Shown here in pieces: positions 22,622 to 32,602 of a stretch of 64,000 bases of DNA; the first letter of the stretch is position 1; each line of letters opens with the position of its first letter. Origin of the DNA: Bin127 sp965203505 (lineage in GTDB: Bacteria; Chloroflexota; Dehalococcoidia; Lucifugimonadales; Lucifugimonadaceae); the NCBI GenBank assembly GCA_965203505.1, contig OZ241880.1, positions 2,356,001-2,420,000 on the forward strand, in the 5' to 3' direction. Made by a program: the position numbers and the translations under genes. The notes under the pieces are model-generated. The model was not told the origin of the DNA. It ran no database searches and saw nothing but the letters and a program-made list of their open reading frames with translations.

Positions 22622-23746
22622 TTAGCGGAGCGCGACGGAACCATCGTCGCGCAGCGCACCGCCTATAGGTCCGTATTCATGCGGATGTTTGGCGATGCCT
22701 TCTTCGTCGAGTTCGACGCCGATGCCGGGGACTTCGGGGATTTGGAGCCAGCCGTGGTCGAGTTTGATGATTTCTTTGACGACGTCTGAGTAGGGCGGGT
22801 TCTCTTCGTAGAGATGTTCTTGGACTTCGTAGTTGGGTACGCATGCGCCGAGTTGGACGTGGGACGCTGTCGCGACGGGGCCTGATGGGACAGCGTGAGG
22901 GATGATGCCTTGGTGGTGAGATTCGGCGATGGCGCAGATCTTCTTGCAGTGGGTGAAGCCGCCGGCGACCCCGATGTCGGGCCGGACGTGATGGACGCCT
23001 GCCGATTCGATGTATTCGCGGAACTCCCAGATGGTGAGATTGCGCTCCCCTGCCGCCATTGGAATTCGGGTTTTCTCCGAGACTTCACCGAAGGAGAGTA
23101 TCGAATCGGGTGCGACAGGGTCCTCGAAGAAATACGGGCGGAATTTCTCTATCTCTTGTGCCAATACGATGGCTTCGCCGGGGATCATGTTGCGGTGAAT
23201 CTCTACGCCGACATCCATGTCCCACCCTACGGCGTCTCGTACTGCGGCCATGCGGTCTACGAGGTCTTGGATTCGCTCGCTGTGGCGCATGGGTGCGTGG
23301 TCGTGCTGGTATAGGAGACACTTGACGGCTGTGAAGCCGTCGGCTTTCGCGGCTGCGGCGGCATTTGCCACTTCTTCCAGCGTTCCGGTGGGTAGAACCA
23401 GCATCGCTCGGACGGCGTCTCGTGCTTTGCCTCCCAGCAGTTGCCAGACGGGGGCTTCGAAGTATTTTCCTTTGATGTCCCACAGCGCTTGATCGATGGC
23501 ACTTAATCCTCCGCCGATAGCGCCGCCGCGCATGGATTTGGCACGGTACATGAAGTTCCAGTGGTGTTCGGTGCGGAGCGGATCTTGTCCGATCAAGTAC
23601 GGCTCGAATGAAAGAACCACGTCTTGCGATGCGCCGGGCCACCCGAAAAAGGTGGATTCTCCGACTCCTTGGATTCCGTTGTCGGTTGTGATTCGCACCA
23701 TCATCCAATTGACGGCGATGAAGGTTTCAATTTGTTCGATCTTCAT
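22622..23746 (-). CDS. Enolase superfamily sugar-acid dehydratase (galactonate dehydratase-like)
   Basis: 374 residues with the capping domain MKIEQIETFIAVNWMMVRITTDNGIQGVGE and the barrel: Lys in FTAVKCLLY, metal ligands in GVEIHRNMIPGEA (Glu where most galactonate dehydratases have Asp), E in YFFEDPV, E in AAGERN, and the catalytic His in GIIPHAVPSGP. The conserved HAVPSGPVATASHVQLGACVPN tail is close to D-galactonate dehydratases and their relatives. The likely reaction is loss of water from an acid sugar. The first gene of the apparent four-gene operon. Confidence 0.87.
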   Translation of the reverse strand: MKIEQIETFIAVNWMMVRITTDNGIQGVGESTFFGWPGASQDVVLSFEPYLIGQDPLRTEHHWNFMYRAKSMRGGAIGGGLSAIDQALWDIKGKYFEAPVWQLLGGKARDAVRAMLVLPTGTLEEVANAAAAAKADGFTAVKCLLYQHDHAPMRHSERIQDLVDRMAAVRDAVGWDMDVGVEIHRNMIPGEAIVLAQEIEKFRPYFFEDPVAPDSILSFGEVSEKTRIPMAAGERNLTIWEFREYIESAGVHHVRPDIGVAGGFTHCKKICAIAESHHQGIIPHAVPSGPVATASHVQLGACVPNYEVQEHLYEENPPYSDVVKEIIKLDHGWLQIPEVPGIGVELDEEGIAKHPHEYGPIGGALRDDGSVALR

Positions 23747-23780
23747 TTCGGTAGGTGAGTTTCCCGTGCCCTGCCCCGCT

Positions 23781-23805
23781 GGTTCCCGACTTTTGCCGGG
23801 ATGAC
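23781..23805 (-). repeat. GNRA-type hairpin repeat, copy 2 (degenerate)
   Basis: Reverse complement matches the 25 nt at 12558-12582 with about six changes, most in matched pairs that keep the stem (CCCGGC/GTCGGG). Lies between the divergent dehydratase and FtsX-type permease genes. Confidence 0.5.
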
Positions 23806-23876
23806 GATTAGTGCGCAGCGCGTTGTTGGTTAGTTATCAGCGGAAATTATACGTATCTGATGTACGCTAATCGTTT

Positions 23877-26800
23877 GTGAATGTTCAGGGGATCTCTGTT
23901 CGGAAGAGCCGCAAGGAATCTCTCTTCCTCATCATCGCTTTTTTGAGCGCGCTGTTATCGGTAACCGTTATCTCCGCCGCGCCGCTGTACTTCGATTCCA
24001 TCGAGCAACTTGGTCTGCGGCGCACTCTGGAGAGGTTCGAACCGGCGCAGATGGGAACGTGGATGCACGTCGACGGGATGACTTTCAACTCCGCAACGGT
24101 CAAATCGACGGTCGAGACTGCGGAGGCTACCGGTGAATACCTTGGCGATCTGGTTCGGGATCAGGGCACGTTTGTCCGTTCGGGCGGATTGACGCTAAAC
24201 CGTATCGGCGACCGATACGCGCCGCCGGGATCAGTTCTGGTCTATCAATCTGTTCAAGGGGTTGAACCTGCGATATCTCTCATCGATGGCGCGTTCCCAT
24301 CTGATTCGCCGGCCGCGTCGCTCGAGATTGCGGTGCTAGACACCGTTGCCGCCGAGTATGGGATCACGGTGGGTGATTCTTTGTTGTTGACCGTGCCGCC
24401 TACTGCTATCGTGCACACCGCTCCGAAGGTCTCGGGTATTTTCCGTCTCGATGACCCTAGTCATGAGATGTGGCTGGGGCTATCGTCAACGTTGATCGAT
24501 CCTGAACAGGGTCCAACTGGTGGTCGGGCGGCGATCGTCGCGCTGACATCGCCGAGCATGATTGACAGGGTTGCTAATCGTGGGATCGCAGACGTGGGTC
24601 AGATCTGGACGATGTTTTATCTGGATATTGATGAACTCAACCGGGTAGGCGCGGGTGCGTATCTCGAAACGATCGATCGGTTTAGGACCGAAGCGACAAA
24701 ATCGCTACCATCATCGTCGACATTCTCGGGGCTTGAATCGGCGCTGATCACGTTGCGAAAGCAGCTTACGTTCACTAATACGACCGCGACGATCAGCGGC
24801 GCGTTGTTTGCGGCGTTCGCGATATTCGTTTTGGCGCTGAACGCGGGAATCATCGCCCGACGATGGTTGGCCGAAGAGGTGATGTTGAAGACGCGCGGCG
24901 CGGACCGAAAGCAGTTGCTCCGTGCCGTCGGCTTTTACGTCGTTGTGTTGTTCCTTGTTCCAGCGATTGCGGGACCGCTGCTTGCGTCGGCAATTGTTCC
25001 GTTGTTGGGTCTGATGGGTTCGTTTCACGACCTGACTGGCGGTGCAGTATTCCCTTACCGGATCGTTGGCGAGCAGTTCCTTTGGTCTGGTGCGCTTGCG
25101 GCTTTGCTGCTGGCCCTTTTCGCCGCTCCGGTCATCCTCGCCAGACCGGGGCCGATCGTGCGTCAACTCACCCACATTCGAGATACACAATCTCCATGGT
25201 TTTGGCGAGCCAATCTGGACATCGGTATTGTTATCGCGGCTAGCGCGGTGATTTTCGAACTCAACGGCAGGGGTTCGTTATTCGTTCAACGAGAAGAAGG
25301 CGTGTCCAATCTGAGCGTTCTCGCTGCATCGTTGCCGATAATCGCCGCTGTGGCCGCGTCGCTTGTGGCGTTGAGGTTTTTCCGATTGACGGGTGTGCTG
25401 TTTGAGCGATTGGCACGGATCAACTTACATTCGATGTTCGTGTTGGCGCTCAAGGTCTTTTCTAGGTCTACGATGCGTCATGCGGTTCTGATGGTCTTGG
25501 CGGCGGGGACCATGATCGTTGTTATCAACGCCAGCGGATTGTCAGGCACGTTGGGCAAGAACACCAGTGATCGGATCGACTTCACGACCGCCGCGGATAT
25601 GCGCGTTTCGGGCATCGATTCATTCAGATCCTCGAATAGCGAAGTCGTCTGGCAGATTTCGGAATTGAATTGGGTGACAGACACTACTTGGGCGGCTCGA
25701 ACGGAAGCCGCGACGGGTATCGGCGAAGCATCATCCAGCTTCACGATGTTGTCAGTGCTACCCGATGAGTTCGCAGAATCTGCCGCTTTCCGACCAGATT
25801 TTGCGGATCAATCTTTACACGATCTTATGGCGAGGATTGACGACTATTCACCTACCGAATCGATTCCGTTGCCGGAGAGTATCGCAGCGATTCAAGCAGC
25901 CGTGAAACTGGAACGTTCTGGAAAAGGCCGTATCGACATCTGGGCGCGTTTGCGAGATGCCGGAGGGACCACGCACACGATCCGCCTGACGAGTGAGGAT
26001 GGGACTCAGTTCAGCGAGAATTGGTTCGTCGTCAAGGGTGATGTACGGGAGGATCTGCCTCGCCCGTTGGATCTATTGGCTATGCAGATATACGAACCGC
26101 CTACAGCGCCAATCGGCAGCGCGGCTACTTTGACTGTGGATTCGCTCTACGCCATCGACGATCGAGGTGCTATGGGATTGATATCCGACTTCGCCGATGC
26201 CGGTGTTTGGCATCCTTTTGCGGCGTCGGTTGCCGACAATGCGAGACTGTCGGTCGTCACAGACGGGCCGGAAGGCAGTACGGACGGACGGTCGTTGGAG
26301 GTGGATATGGGACGCGGCACGGACGACGGCGTCAGAGGGGTTTATTACTCCGAGAATGGGCCTATCGCCGTGCCTTTGCTGGTAAATCACTCGCTGTTGG
26401 ATGCTTCTGGCTTGCGGGTGGGCGACGTGTTTGCGGGACAGTCGTACGGTCGATTTGTTCCGTACGAAATTCGTGGCGTGTTTGACCTCTTCCCCACGAT
26501 GACGGATGCCGATCAACCATTCGCGGTTTCAAACGTTGATGCACTGTTGTCATATCTGGCGCCGGTTAGCGAACCGTTTCTCGCCGACTCGGCGGAGTTA
26601 TATGTTTCGGTGAACGGCGATGCCGGTCACGAGGAACGGATATCTGCGATCAAAGGCATCGAGCCGTCGCTGAGAGTTTCGGACCGCGAGGCGCTCCAAG
26701 CGCAGTCATCGTCGAGGTTGGGAGACGCGGCAGGTTGGCGCGTTGTGGGTGCGATCATCTCGGTCTCGGCGATCATCGTAACCGTGATTACCGCGTTGGC

Positions 26801-27158
26801 GATCGCGATCCACAACCAAGATCAGACGCGGTTGGACTCGGCGCTGATCGAGTCTCTTGGAGGAAGCCGCGTCGGATTGGCAGTTGAAGCCATGATCCGG
26901 ATCTTTTTGTCGATCGGTATGGGTTTGGCGCTCGGATGCGTAGGGGGGATTATTGGCGTGAGGTTCATTGCTGATCGGATGACTCGCACGTCGACGGGTG
27001 ATGTGGCTCTGCCGCCGATGTTGCTTGAAATTGACTGGTTGCCGGTCGTCGCCGCCGCGTTACTGTTGCTGTTGGCGGCGATGGTTCCGGTGGTCCGGTC
27101 CGGGATCAAACCGAAGGAACCGGTGGCGGTTCGGATTCGATCGTCTACGCAATCGTGA
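23877..27158 (+). CDS. Large FtsX-domain ABC transporter permease (first of a pair)
   Basis: 1,093 residues starting at a GTG at 23877; no ATG gives a continuous frame. One N-terminal membrane helix (SLFLIIAFLSALLSVTVISAAP) is followed by a large external domain, then a membrane block with an FtsX-like segment (ARRWLAEEVMLKTRGADRKQLLRAVGF), further helices, a second large external domain (about 570-920), and a final FtsX block (LDSALIESLGGSRVGLAVEAMIRIFLSIGMG). MacB/LolC-type proteins of this layout are driven by an ATPase and move lipoproteins, peptides or lipids, or perform mechanotransmission. No ATPase gene is adjacent. It overlaps the next paralogous gene by 4 nt. Confidence 0.85.
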   Translation: MNVQGISVRKSRKESLFLIIAFLSALLSVTVISAAPLYFDSIEQLGLRRTLERFEPAQMGTWMHVDGMTFNSATVKSTVETAEATGEYLGDLVRDQGTFVRSGGLTLNRIGDRYAPPGSVLVYQSVQGVEPAISLIDGAFPSDSPAASLEIAVLDTVAAEYGITVGDSLLLTVPPTAIVHTAPKVSGIFRLDDPSHEMWLGLSSTLIDPEQGPTGGRAAIVALTSPSMIDRVANRGIADVGQIWTMFYLDIDELNRVGAGAYLETIDRFRTEATKSLPSSSTFSGLESALITLRKQLTFTNTTATISGALFAAFAIFVLALNAGIIARRWLAEEVMLKTRGADRKQLLRAVGFYVVVLFLVPAIAGPLLASAIVPLLGLMGSFHDLTGGAVFPYRIVGEQFLWSGALAALLLALFAAPVILARPGPIVRQLTHIRDTQSPWFWRANLDIGIVIAASAVIFELNGRGSLFVQREEGVSNLSVLAASLPIIAAVAASLVALRFFRLTGVLFERLARINLHSMFVLALKVFSRSTMRHAVLMVLAAGTMIVVINASGLSGTLGKNTSDRIDFTTAADMRVSGIDSFRSSNSEVVWQISELNWVTDTTWAARTEAATGIGEASSSFTMLSVLPDEFAESAAFRPDFADQSLHDLMARIDDYSPTESIPLPESIAAIQAAVKLERSGKGRIDIWARLRDAGGTTHTIRLTSEDGTQFSENWFVVKGDVREDLPRPLDLLAMQIYEPPTAPIGSAATLTVDSLYAIDDRGAMGLISDFADAGVWHPFAASVADNARLSVVTDGPEGSTDGRSLEVDMGRGTDDGVRGVYYSENGPIAVPLLVNHSLLDASGLRVGDVFAGQSYGRFVPYEIRGVFDLFPTMTDADQPFAVSNVDALLSYLAPVSEPFLADSAELYVSVNGDAGHEERISAIKGIEPSLRVSDREALQAQSSSRLGDAAGWRVVGAIISVSAIIVTVITALAIAIHNQDQTRLDSALIESLGGSRVGLAVEAMIRIFLSIGMGLALGCVGGIIGVRFIADRMTRTSTGDVALPPMLLEIDWLPVVAAALLLLLAAMVPVVRSGIKPKEPVAVRIRSSTQS

Positions 27159-30100
27159 AACGCTCACTCGGTTCATCACGTCGCGCGGCGGTCGCTGCGT
27201 TGCCCCGATTGGTGCTCAGACGAGCCTTCTCGGAAAAGACGTTCGTCGGGTTGCGAGTGATCGGATTGACCATCGCAGTCGCGGTGTCGGCCGGGGTGTT
27301 CATCTATCTCGACGCGCTTGGGCAATCCGCTTTAACTCAGTCCTTGGCGGGCCATACCCAACAGGATCTCGATATCGCCGTGAGGGCGCGAATCGATTCC
27401 ATCAGCGATGCTGCGCACCGAAAAACGATAGACGTAGTCCGCACTTCTAGATCGGGCGAAATTGCCGATGTATTGAACGAGCCGACGTTCGCGGCGAAAT
27501 CGGTGACGTTGGTTTTCGATCCTGACGTTGTGCCGTGGAAGACGACCAGAACATTCCTGGCGCACGTCGACGGTCTGGGATCGGAAGCGACCCTGGTGGA
27601 GGGAAGTTGGCCGCAACGCTTGCCCAACTCGAATGAAATCGAGGTCGCAGTCTCGGCTAGCGATTCGACCTACCTTGGTTTAGGCGTGGGCGATTCTGTT
27701 GATTTGTCATCGCCGACTTCCGACGATATCCGAGTTACTGCGACGATTGCGGGAGTTTACGAGACCGGTGCCGATGCTGAGCTGCACAGGAGAGTGATGG
27801 ATATCGGCCTGGGTGCCGGAAGCGATGCTTTCCGATTCGCGCCGTTGGTGGTTCACGAAGAGGCGTTGATTGAAACGGTGAGGTTCGAGATTCCGGACAC
27901 TGAGATTCGGTATTACTGGGTCTTTCAAACTGATGTAGACGGCATCGATTCGCGCGCCGCGGAACGGTTGCTTGAAGGGTTGGAAACGCAACAGAACCTG
28001 CTCAAGCAAGAGCTTCAGGGCTATCAACGAATTTCTTCGCTGGATGATGCATTGGAGTCGTTCCTTTCCAGTTCGGAGATCTCGAGAGGATTGATGCTCT
28101 CAATCGGTGCGGTAATCGCGCTGTCGGCACTGGCGTTTTCGGCGTTGGTGGCTGGTCAGGCCCGAGACATTCGTTTCAACGAAAGTGGAATGGTCCGGGC
28201 TCGTGGGGCGACGACTTCGCAAGAGATTGCGATGATGACCGGCGAAACCCTGTTGATCGCCGTGGTGTCGCTGGCTGTAGGCGTTGGTATCGCGCTCGCA
28301 GGAGTCACGTTTGCCGGTCGCCTTCCGGTGTTGGAAGGCATCACCGGCGGGGAGTTTTTGCCTGCGAGCTTATCGATTCAGTCGGCATCGGCCGCGGTGG
28401 CCGCGGCGGCCATAGGTTTGCTGGCACTCCTATTGCCGTCATTCCGACGCAACACCTCCACCGCGGATGAACTCACAAGCCGGTTAGCCCGACCGCCTCA
28501 ACGGAACATCGCTCAGCGCTATTATCTTGACGTGGTACTGCTCTGCATCGGTGTCGCTGCGATGTGGCAGCTTTCGCAAGAAGACCTTTACATATCGAGC
28601 AGCGCGCTGGGCGAAGGGTTCAGCAATCGATTGGCATTGGCGATGCCGGCAGCCACGGCGGCGGGTGGTGCGATAGTGTTGCTGCGATTTCTGCCGTTCC
28701 TGCTCGGCGGCATAGCTGAGGTTTTGGCGCGCCTGCCCGCGGGGTTCAAGCTCTCACCTTCCATTCCGCTCGCACTTTGGTCGTTGGCACGAAATCCGCG
28801 TTCGAGCATGGGGCTGATGTTGTTGATCATGCTCGCCACCACCATCGGTGTGTTGTTGTCGATTCTCTCCCCTTCCATCGACCGTTACGCGATTGACGAT
28901 GCGAGATACCGTGTCGGCTCGGACATCCGGCTTTCCAGCATGGTCGTGCGCAACCGGAGCAGTCTCCATAGGGCGATCGATCAGATGTTCGAGCAGCGGG
29001 GATACGCCGGGATCGCGCCAGTGGCGCGCGTTGCCGGAACGGTTTCATCGCCGACGGGCAACGAACCAGTTACCGCGGTGGGCATCGACACTACTCATTT
29101 CCCTGGAGCCGCTTGGTGGCGCGATGATTTCGCATCTGAAACGCCGGTAGAGATGGGAGCTTTGATCAAATCACGGGATACAGACGGGTTCGAGATACCG
29201 TCCGACGCGGCTTGGTTGACCGCGCTCGTCAAACCCGATGCCGTGCGCAATGACACTGGTCTGGTGGCGCGTATTCGCGACGCATCGGGCTTGTACCATT
29301 CGCTGTCGGTCGGAAATCTAGAACCGCGTTCTGTCACTGTCGGCACGCTGTTCCCTTGTCCTGATCCGGTTCCACTCGAAGAAGGCGAAGGGTTCGAATC
29401 GCCAGATTGGTGTCGGATCGGGATACCTCTTGCGCCGCTACGGGAATCGACGGTTAACGGTGATGCCCTGTTCGTCGAGTTCATCGGCATATCCAGACGC
29501 CGGATCGAGGAAGCGCCAGCTCCGACGAACGGGTCTGTTCGCATTAAAGACATCTCGACGGCGACATCGGATGGCGAATTGACGTTGTTGACGGATTTCC
29601 GCGACACGATCAATCAGCGGACGGTGGGAGCGGGATTTGGCGACCTCGGCGCGCGGATCGATCCATATTCCGAGACCCCGGGCGACGGTGCGGTGCTCAC
29701 TTGGTCTCAGCCGCGGTACGGACAGTTGAAGGGAGTTCGGATTGGCACGTCCGACACCGCTCTGAACGTCATCGGCAGCAGATGGTTCCAAGACGAGTTG
29801 GATCTGAAGGTCGGTGACACTACCAGACTGTACCTGGGAAGCCGGAGCACGCTCGTCAAGTTCGTATCGTTCGCCGATTTCTTCCCGACCTTCCCATCGG
29901 CGGCTTCGCCGTACGTGATCGCCGACCTGCGCGAGATTCAGCGAATCGTGTCGATCGACCAGACTCGTGGTGCAGACGCGACGAACGAACTGTGGATCTC
30001 CGCTCCGGGCGCCGAGGTTGACGAGCTGCAAGAGATTGAAGACCTGATGAAGTTGAACAATGTGTCGACGCGGCTCTTGCAACATGCGGAAACCGAAGTG

Positions 30101-30562
30101 ACACGGTCGCGCAGCGATGCGCTGACAGCCGCGGGATGGAACGGCTATCTGGCGTTCGGGTTCATTGCGGTGACTACGGTATCCGTCCTCGCGTTTTTGG
30201 TCACAGGCTGGACGACTTATCGGTTGCGTCGCCTCGAACTCGCCGTGCTCAAATCGATGGGACTGACGAACCGGCAGATGCTGATAATGATCGGGTTGGA
30301 ACAGATCGTGATCGCATCGATCTCGATGTTGATCGGCGCAGGGATCGGTTTCATGTTGAGCACCGTGCTTCTGCCCTATCTCGCCGGGAAAGACGCGTCC
30401 ACGCTGGCGCCTCCGATGGCGGTGGAGGTCGGAACGCAGATGCTCGGACTACTGCTGGGGATTATCTCCGCCGCGTTGATCGCATCGGTAACTTGGATCT
30501 TCTTCTGGGTTCGGGCGCAACACGCCACGACGGTGATTCGGGCGGGTAGCGCGGGGGTTTAG
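27155..30562 (+). CDS. Large FtsX-domain ABC transporter permease (second of a pair)
   Basis: 1,135 residues, starting at the GTG that overlaps the preceding stop (GTGA). Same design as its neighbour: N-terminal helix (LRVIGLTIAVAVSAGVFIYLDAL), a large external domain, a four-helix membrane part with an FtsX-like segment (FNESGMVRARGATTSQEIAMMTGETLL), a second external domain, and a C-terminal FtsX block (LRRLELAVLKSMGLTNRQMLIMIGLEQ). The two are diverged paralogues and probably form a heterodimer. Ending domains contain FFPTFPSAASPYVIADL, paralleled by LFPTMTDADQPFAVSNV in the first. Substrate unknown. Confidence 0.85.
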   Translation: MKRSLGSSRRAAVAALPRLVLRRAFSEKTFVGLRVIGLTIAVAVSAGVFIYLDALGQSALTQSLAGHTQQDLDIAVRARIDSISDAAHRKTIDVVRTSRSGEIADVLNEPTFAAKSVTLVFDPDVVPWKTTRTFLAHVDGLGSEATLVEGSWPQRLPNSNEIEVAVSASDSTYLGLGVGDSVDLSSPTSDDIRVTATIAGVYETGADAELHRRVMDIGLGAGSDAFRFAPLVVHEEALIETVRFEIPDTEIRYYWVFQTDVDGIDSRAAERLLEGLETQQNLLKQELQGYQRISSLDDALESFLSSSEISRGLMLSIGAVIALSALAFSALVAGQARDIRFNESGMVRARGATTSQEIAMMTGETLLIAVVSLAVGVGIALAGVTFAGRLPVLEGITGGEFLPASLSIQSASAAVAAAAIGLLALLLPSFRRNTSTADELTSRLARPPQRNIAQRYYLDVVLLCIGVAAMWQLSQEDLYISSSALGEGFSNRLALAMPAATAAGGAIVLLRFLPFLLGGIAEVLARLPAGFKLSPSIPLALWSLARNPRSSMGLMLLIMLATTIGVLLSILSPSIDRYAIDDARYRVGSDIRLSSMVVRNRSSLHRAIDQMFEQRGYAGIAPVARVAGTVSSPTGNEPVTAVGIDTTHFPGAAWWRDDFASETPVEMGALIKSRDTDGFEIPSDAAWLTALVKPDAVRNDTGLVARIRDASGLYHSLSVGNLEPRSVTVGTLFPCPDPVPLEEGEGFESPDWCRIGIPLAPLRESTVNGDALFVEFIGISRRRIEEAPAPTNGSVRIKDISTATSDGELTLLTDFRDTINQRTVGAGFGDLGARIDPYSETPGDGAVLTWSQPRYGQLKGVRIGTSDTALNVIGSRWFQDELDLKVGDTTRLYLGSRSTLVKFVSFADFFPTFPSAASPYVIADLREIQRIVSIDQTRGADATNELWISAPGAEVDELQEIEDLMKLNNVSTRLLQHAETEVTRSRSDALTAAGWNGYLAFGFIAVTTVSVLAFLVTGWTTYRLRRLELAVLKSMGLTNRQMLIMIGLEQIVIASISMLIGAGIGFMLSTVLLPYLAGKDASTLAPPMAVEVGTQMLGLLLGIISAALIASVTWIFFWVRAQHATTVIRAGSAGV

Positions 30563-30643
30563 TGCCAAGTGGCGAGCATAGTTTGCTCTAGTCGGACGCG
30601 TTCTCGGGTTGGCTCTCGGAGTTGTGTTGGGATGATGCCAAAA

Positions 30644-30659
30644 CCCATACCAATATGGG
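30644..30659. terminator. Small hairpin between convergent genes
   Basis: CCCATA, loop CCAA, TATGGG. It is the only clear stem in the 193-nt gap between the FtsX pair and the convergent importer operon. There is no T-tract, so a terminator role is a guess. Confidence 0.3.
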
Positions 30660-30755
30660 CGTATAGTCGAGACTGTATAACGACATTGCTGCGAAAACCG
30701 AGGTGAATGCCAACTCCGTCGCGCTTGAATTCGACGTGGCGATTAACGCCGCCAT

Positions 30756-31655
30756 TTAGTTGATCTGGCGGAGCCGGGGATCAAAGCGATCCCGCATCCA
30801 GTCACCCAGGAAGTTCCCTGCCATGACAATTGCGGCGAGTGCCAAACCGGGGAAAGACGCGATGTGCGGGGCATCGCGTAGGTAGTCGCGGCCGGAAGAG
30901 ATCATTCCACCGAGCGACGGGCTGGGCGGCGGAATCCCAGCTCCGAGAAAACTCAGCGTAGCCTCAGTCAGAATGAGACTGCCCGTTGACAGCGTAGTTG
31001 CGACGAGGACGGTGTTAATCACGCCAGGGAAAATGTGTCTGACGAGGATTCGCTGATTGGTTGCGCCAGAAATCCTCGCCGAATCGACATAATCCATACT
31101 GCGCAACCTCAACGCTTCGACGCGCACGAGGCGGACCGCACCGGGCCACGAGATGAGTGCGAGCGAGGCGACCAGGACAAATAAACCCGAGCCGAATACA
31201 AGCGCAATTGCCAGCAGGACAAGCAACTGTGGTAGCGCCGCCCAAACATCGACTATACGCATAATCACTTCGTCGACAATCGTGCCGCCGAAATAACCTG
31301 CGATCAGGCCCAAGAACGTCCCGGAGATCATTCCGACGGTCACCGATAGCAGTACCACGACAACCGTGATTCTGCTCGCTTCAATCATGCGGCTCAAAAT
31401 GTCGCGTCCGATGTGGTCCGTACCGAGTAAAAACTCTCTACCGCCTTCCGCAGTCCACGCGGGTCCCTGGGAGAAAACACCGTGGCTTTCCAACGGGTCG
31501 TACGGCTTGATCCAAGGAGCAAAGACTGCAGAAAAAAGCAAAACGACGATAACAATCCCGGGAATCACCGGCCAACGCCTGAGGAACTGCCACGACCACC
31601 CCAATGACACCGCAACCAGCCCCAAGGGAGATGACTTTCCAGCGACGGTTGTCAC
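30756..31655 (-). CDS. ABC transporter permease, DppC type (importer 2)
   Basis: 299 residues: N-terminal helix WPVIPGIVIVVLLFSAVFAPWI, the DppC hallmark LLGTDHIGRDILSRMIEASRI, a BPD_transp_1 domain with the EAA loop DYVDSARISGATNQRILVRHIFPGVINTVL, and the usual ending DRFDPRLRQIN. It overlaps the DppB-type gene by 4 nt (ATGA), so the two are translated together. It is the last gene of the operon; no DppD/DppF ATPase genes follow. Confidence 0.93.
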   Translation of the reverse strand: MTTVAGKSSPLGLVAVSLGWSWQFLRRWPVIPGIVIVVLLFSAVFAPWIKPYDPLESHGVFSQGPAWTAEGGREFLLGTDHIGRDILSRMIEASRITVVVVLLSVTVGMISGTFLGLIAGYFGGTIVDEVIMRIVDVWAALPQLLVLLAIALVFGSGLFVLVASLALISWPGAVRLVRVEALRLRSMDYVDSARISGATNQRILVRHIFPGVINTVLVATTLSTGSLILTEATLSFLGAGIPPPSPSLGGMISSGRDYLRDAPHIASFPGLALAAIVMAGNFLGDWMRDRFDPRLRQIN

Positions 31656-32602
31656 TCACTCCCCCCGAAACGAATACGAGGATCAATCAAGGCATATACG
31701 AGATCCAAGAACAACACGACAATCACGTACGCAACAGAGAAAAGGAGTACTAGGCCGGTGAGTACAGGGAAGTCGGTATTCCAGATCGCGTCGACCGCCA
31801 TCCTCCCGACACCCGGCCAAGAAAATACCGTCTCCGTGACGACGGTACCGGTAATGAATCCAACCAAGACAAGTGCTGAAACTGTCAGCGGGACCAGCGA
31901 CGCGTTCTTGAGCGCGTGTTTCCAAATGATCTTTTGGTTACCGATGCCCTTTGCCCGCGCCAGCTTGATGTATTCCGAATCGAGCACCTCGAGCATGGAT
32001 GAACGGGTAAAGCGCAAATAGGCGGCGGCTGGATTGATGCCCAGCATGATGCAGGGAAGAATCAGATTACGGATCGCAAACCCATCGCCTCGCGTGCCGG
32101 AGGGGAGCCAACCCAGATAAACCGAGAAAACCAAGATCGCCATGATTGATATCCAAAAAGTTGGCGTGGCTTGTCCTATCAGAGCGAAGCCCCGAGCCAG
32201 ATAATCAAGCAAGCCTCCTCTCCGAACGGCCGAGAACACTCCAAGCGGGAAGCCTACTATGGCACCAAAAATCCAGCCGCCGAGTGCCAATTGACCGGTA
32301 GCGGGTGCTCGCTCGGCAATCAGAGACGATACCGTACGGCCTGACTGCGTGCTGTTGCCCAAGTCACCCTGGATGACGCCGCCAACCCATAAGAAATACT
32401 GGATCAACACCGGCTTGTCCAGACCGAGCTTCTCCCCCCAGGCATCCCATTGCTCTTGTGTGACGGCGTATCCGGGTGAGTTCCCAAGATAGAAAAATCT
32501 CGGGTCCTGACCTCCGACACGGCTGAGCACAAACACGATGACCGTTGCCCCCAAAATCGCGATAACGCCCATGACAAAGCGTCTGGCAAGAAACAGGCGC
32601 AT
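31652..32602 (-). CDS. ABC transporter permease, DppB type (importer 2)
   Basis: 316 residues with the N-terminal helix (MGVIAILGATVIVFVLSRVGG), external domain ending LDKPVLIQYFLWVGGVIQGDLGNS, five-helix permease domain, EAA loop EYIKLARAKGIGNQKIIWKHALKNASLVPL and C-terminal DPRIRFGGSE. It forms the transport channel with the overlapping DppC-type protein. Its start codon directly follows the stop of a possible small open frame, which hints at coupling. Confidence 0.93.
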   Translation of the reverse strand: MRLFLARRFVMGVIAILGATVIVFVLSRVGGQDPRFFYLGNSPGYAVTQEQWDAWGEKLGLDKPVLIQYFLWVGGVIQGDLGNSTQSGRTVSSLIAERAPATGQLALGGWIFGAIVGFPLGVFSAVRRGGLLDYLARGFALIGQATPTFWISIMAILVFSVYLGWLPSGTRGDGFAIRNLILPCIMLGINPAAAYLRFTRSSMLEVLDSEYIKLARAKGIGNQKIIWKHALKNASLVPLTVSALVLVGFITGTVVTETVFSWPGVGRMAVDAIWNTDFPVLTGLVLLFSVAYVIVVLFLDLVYALIDPRIRFGGSE

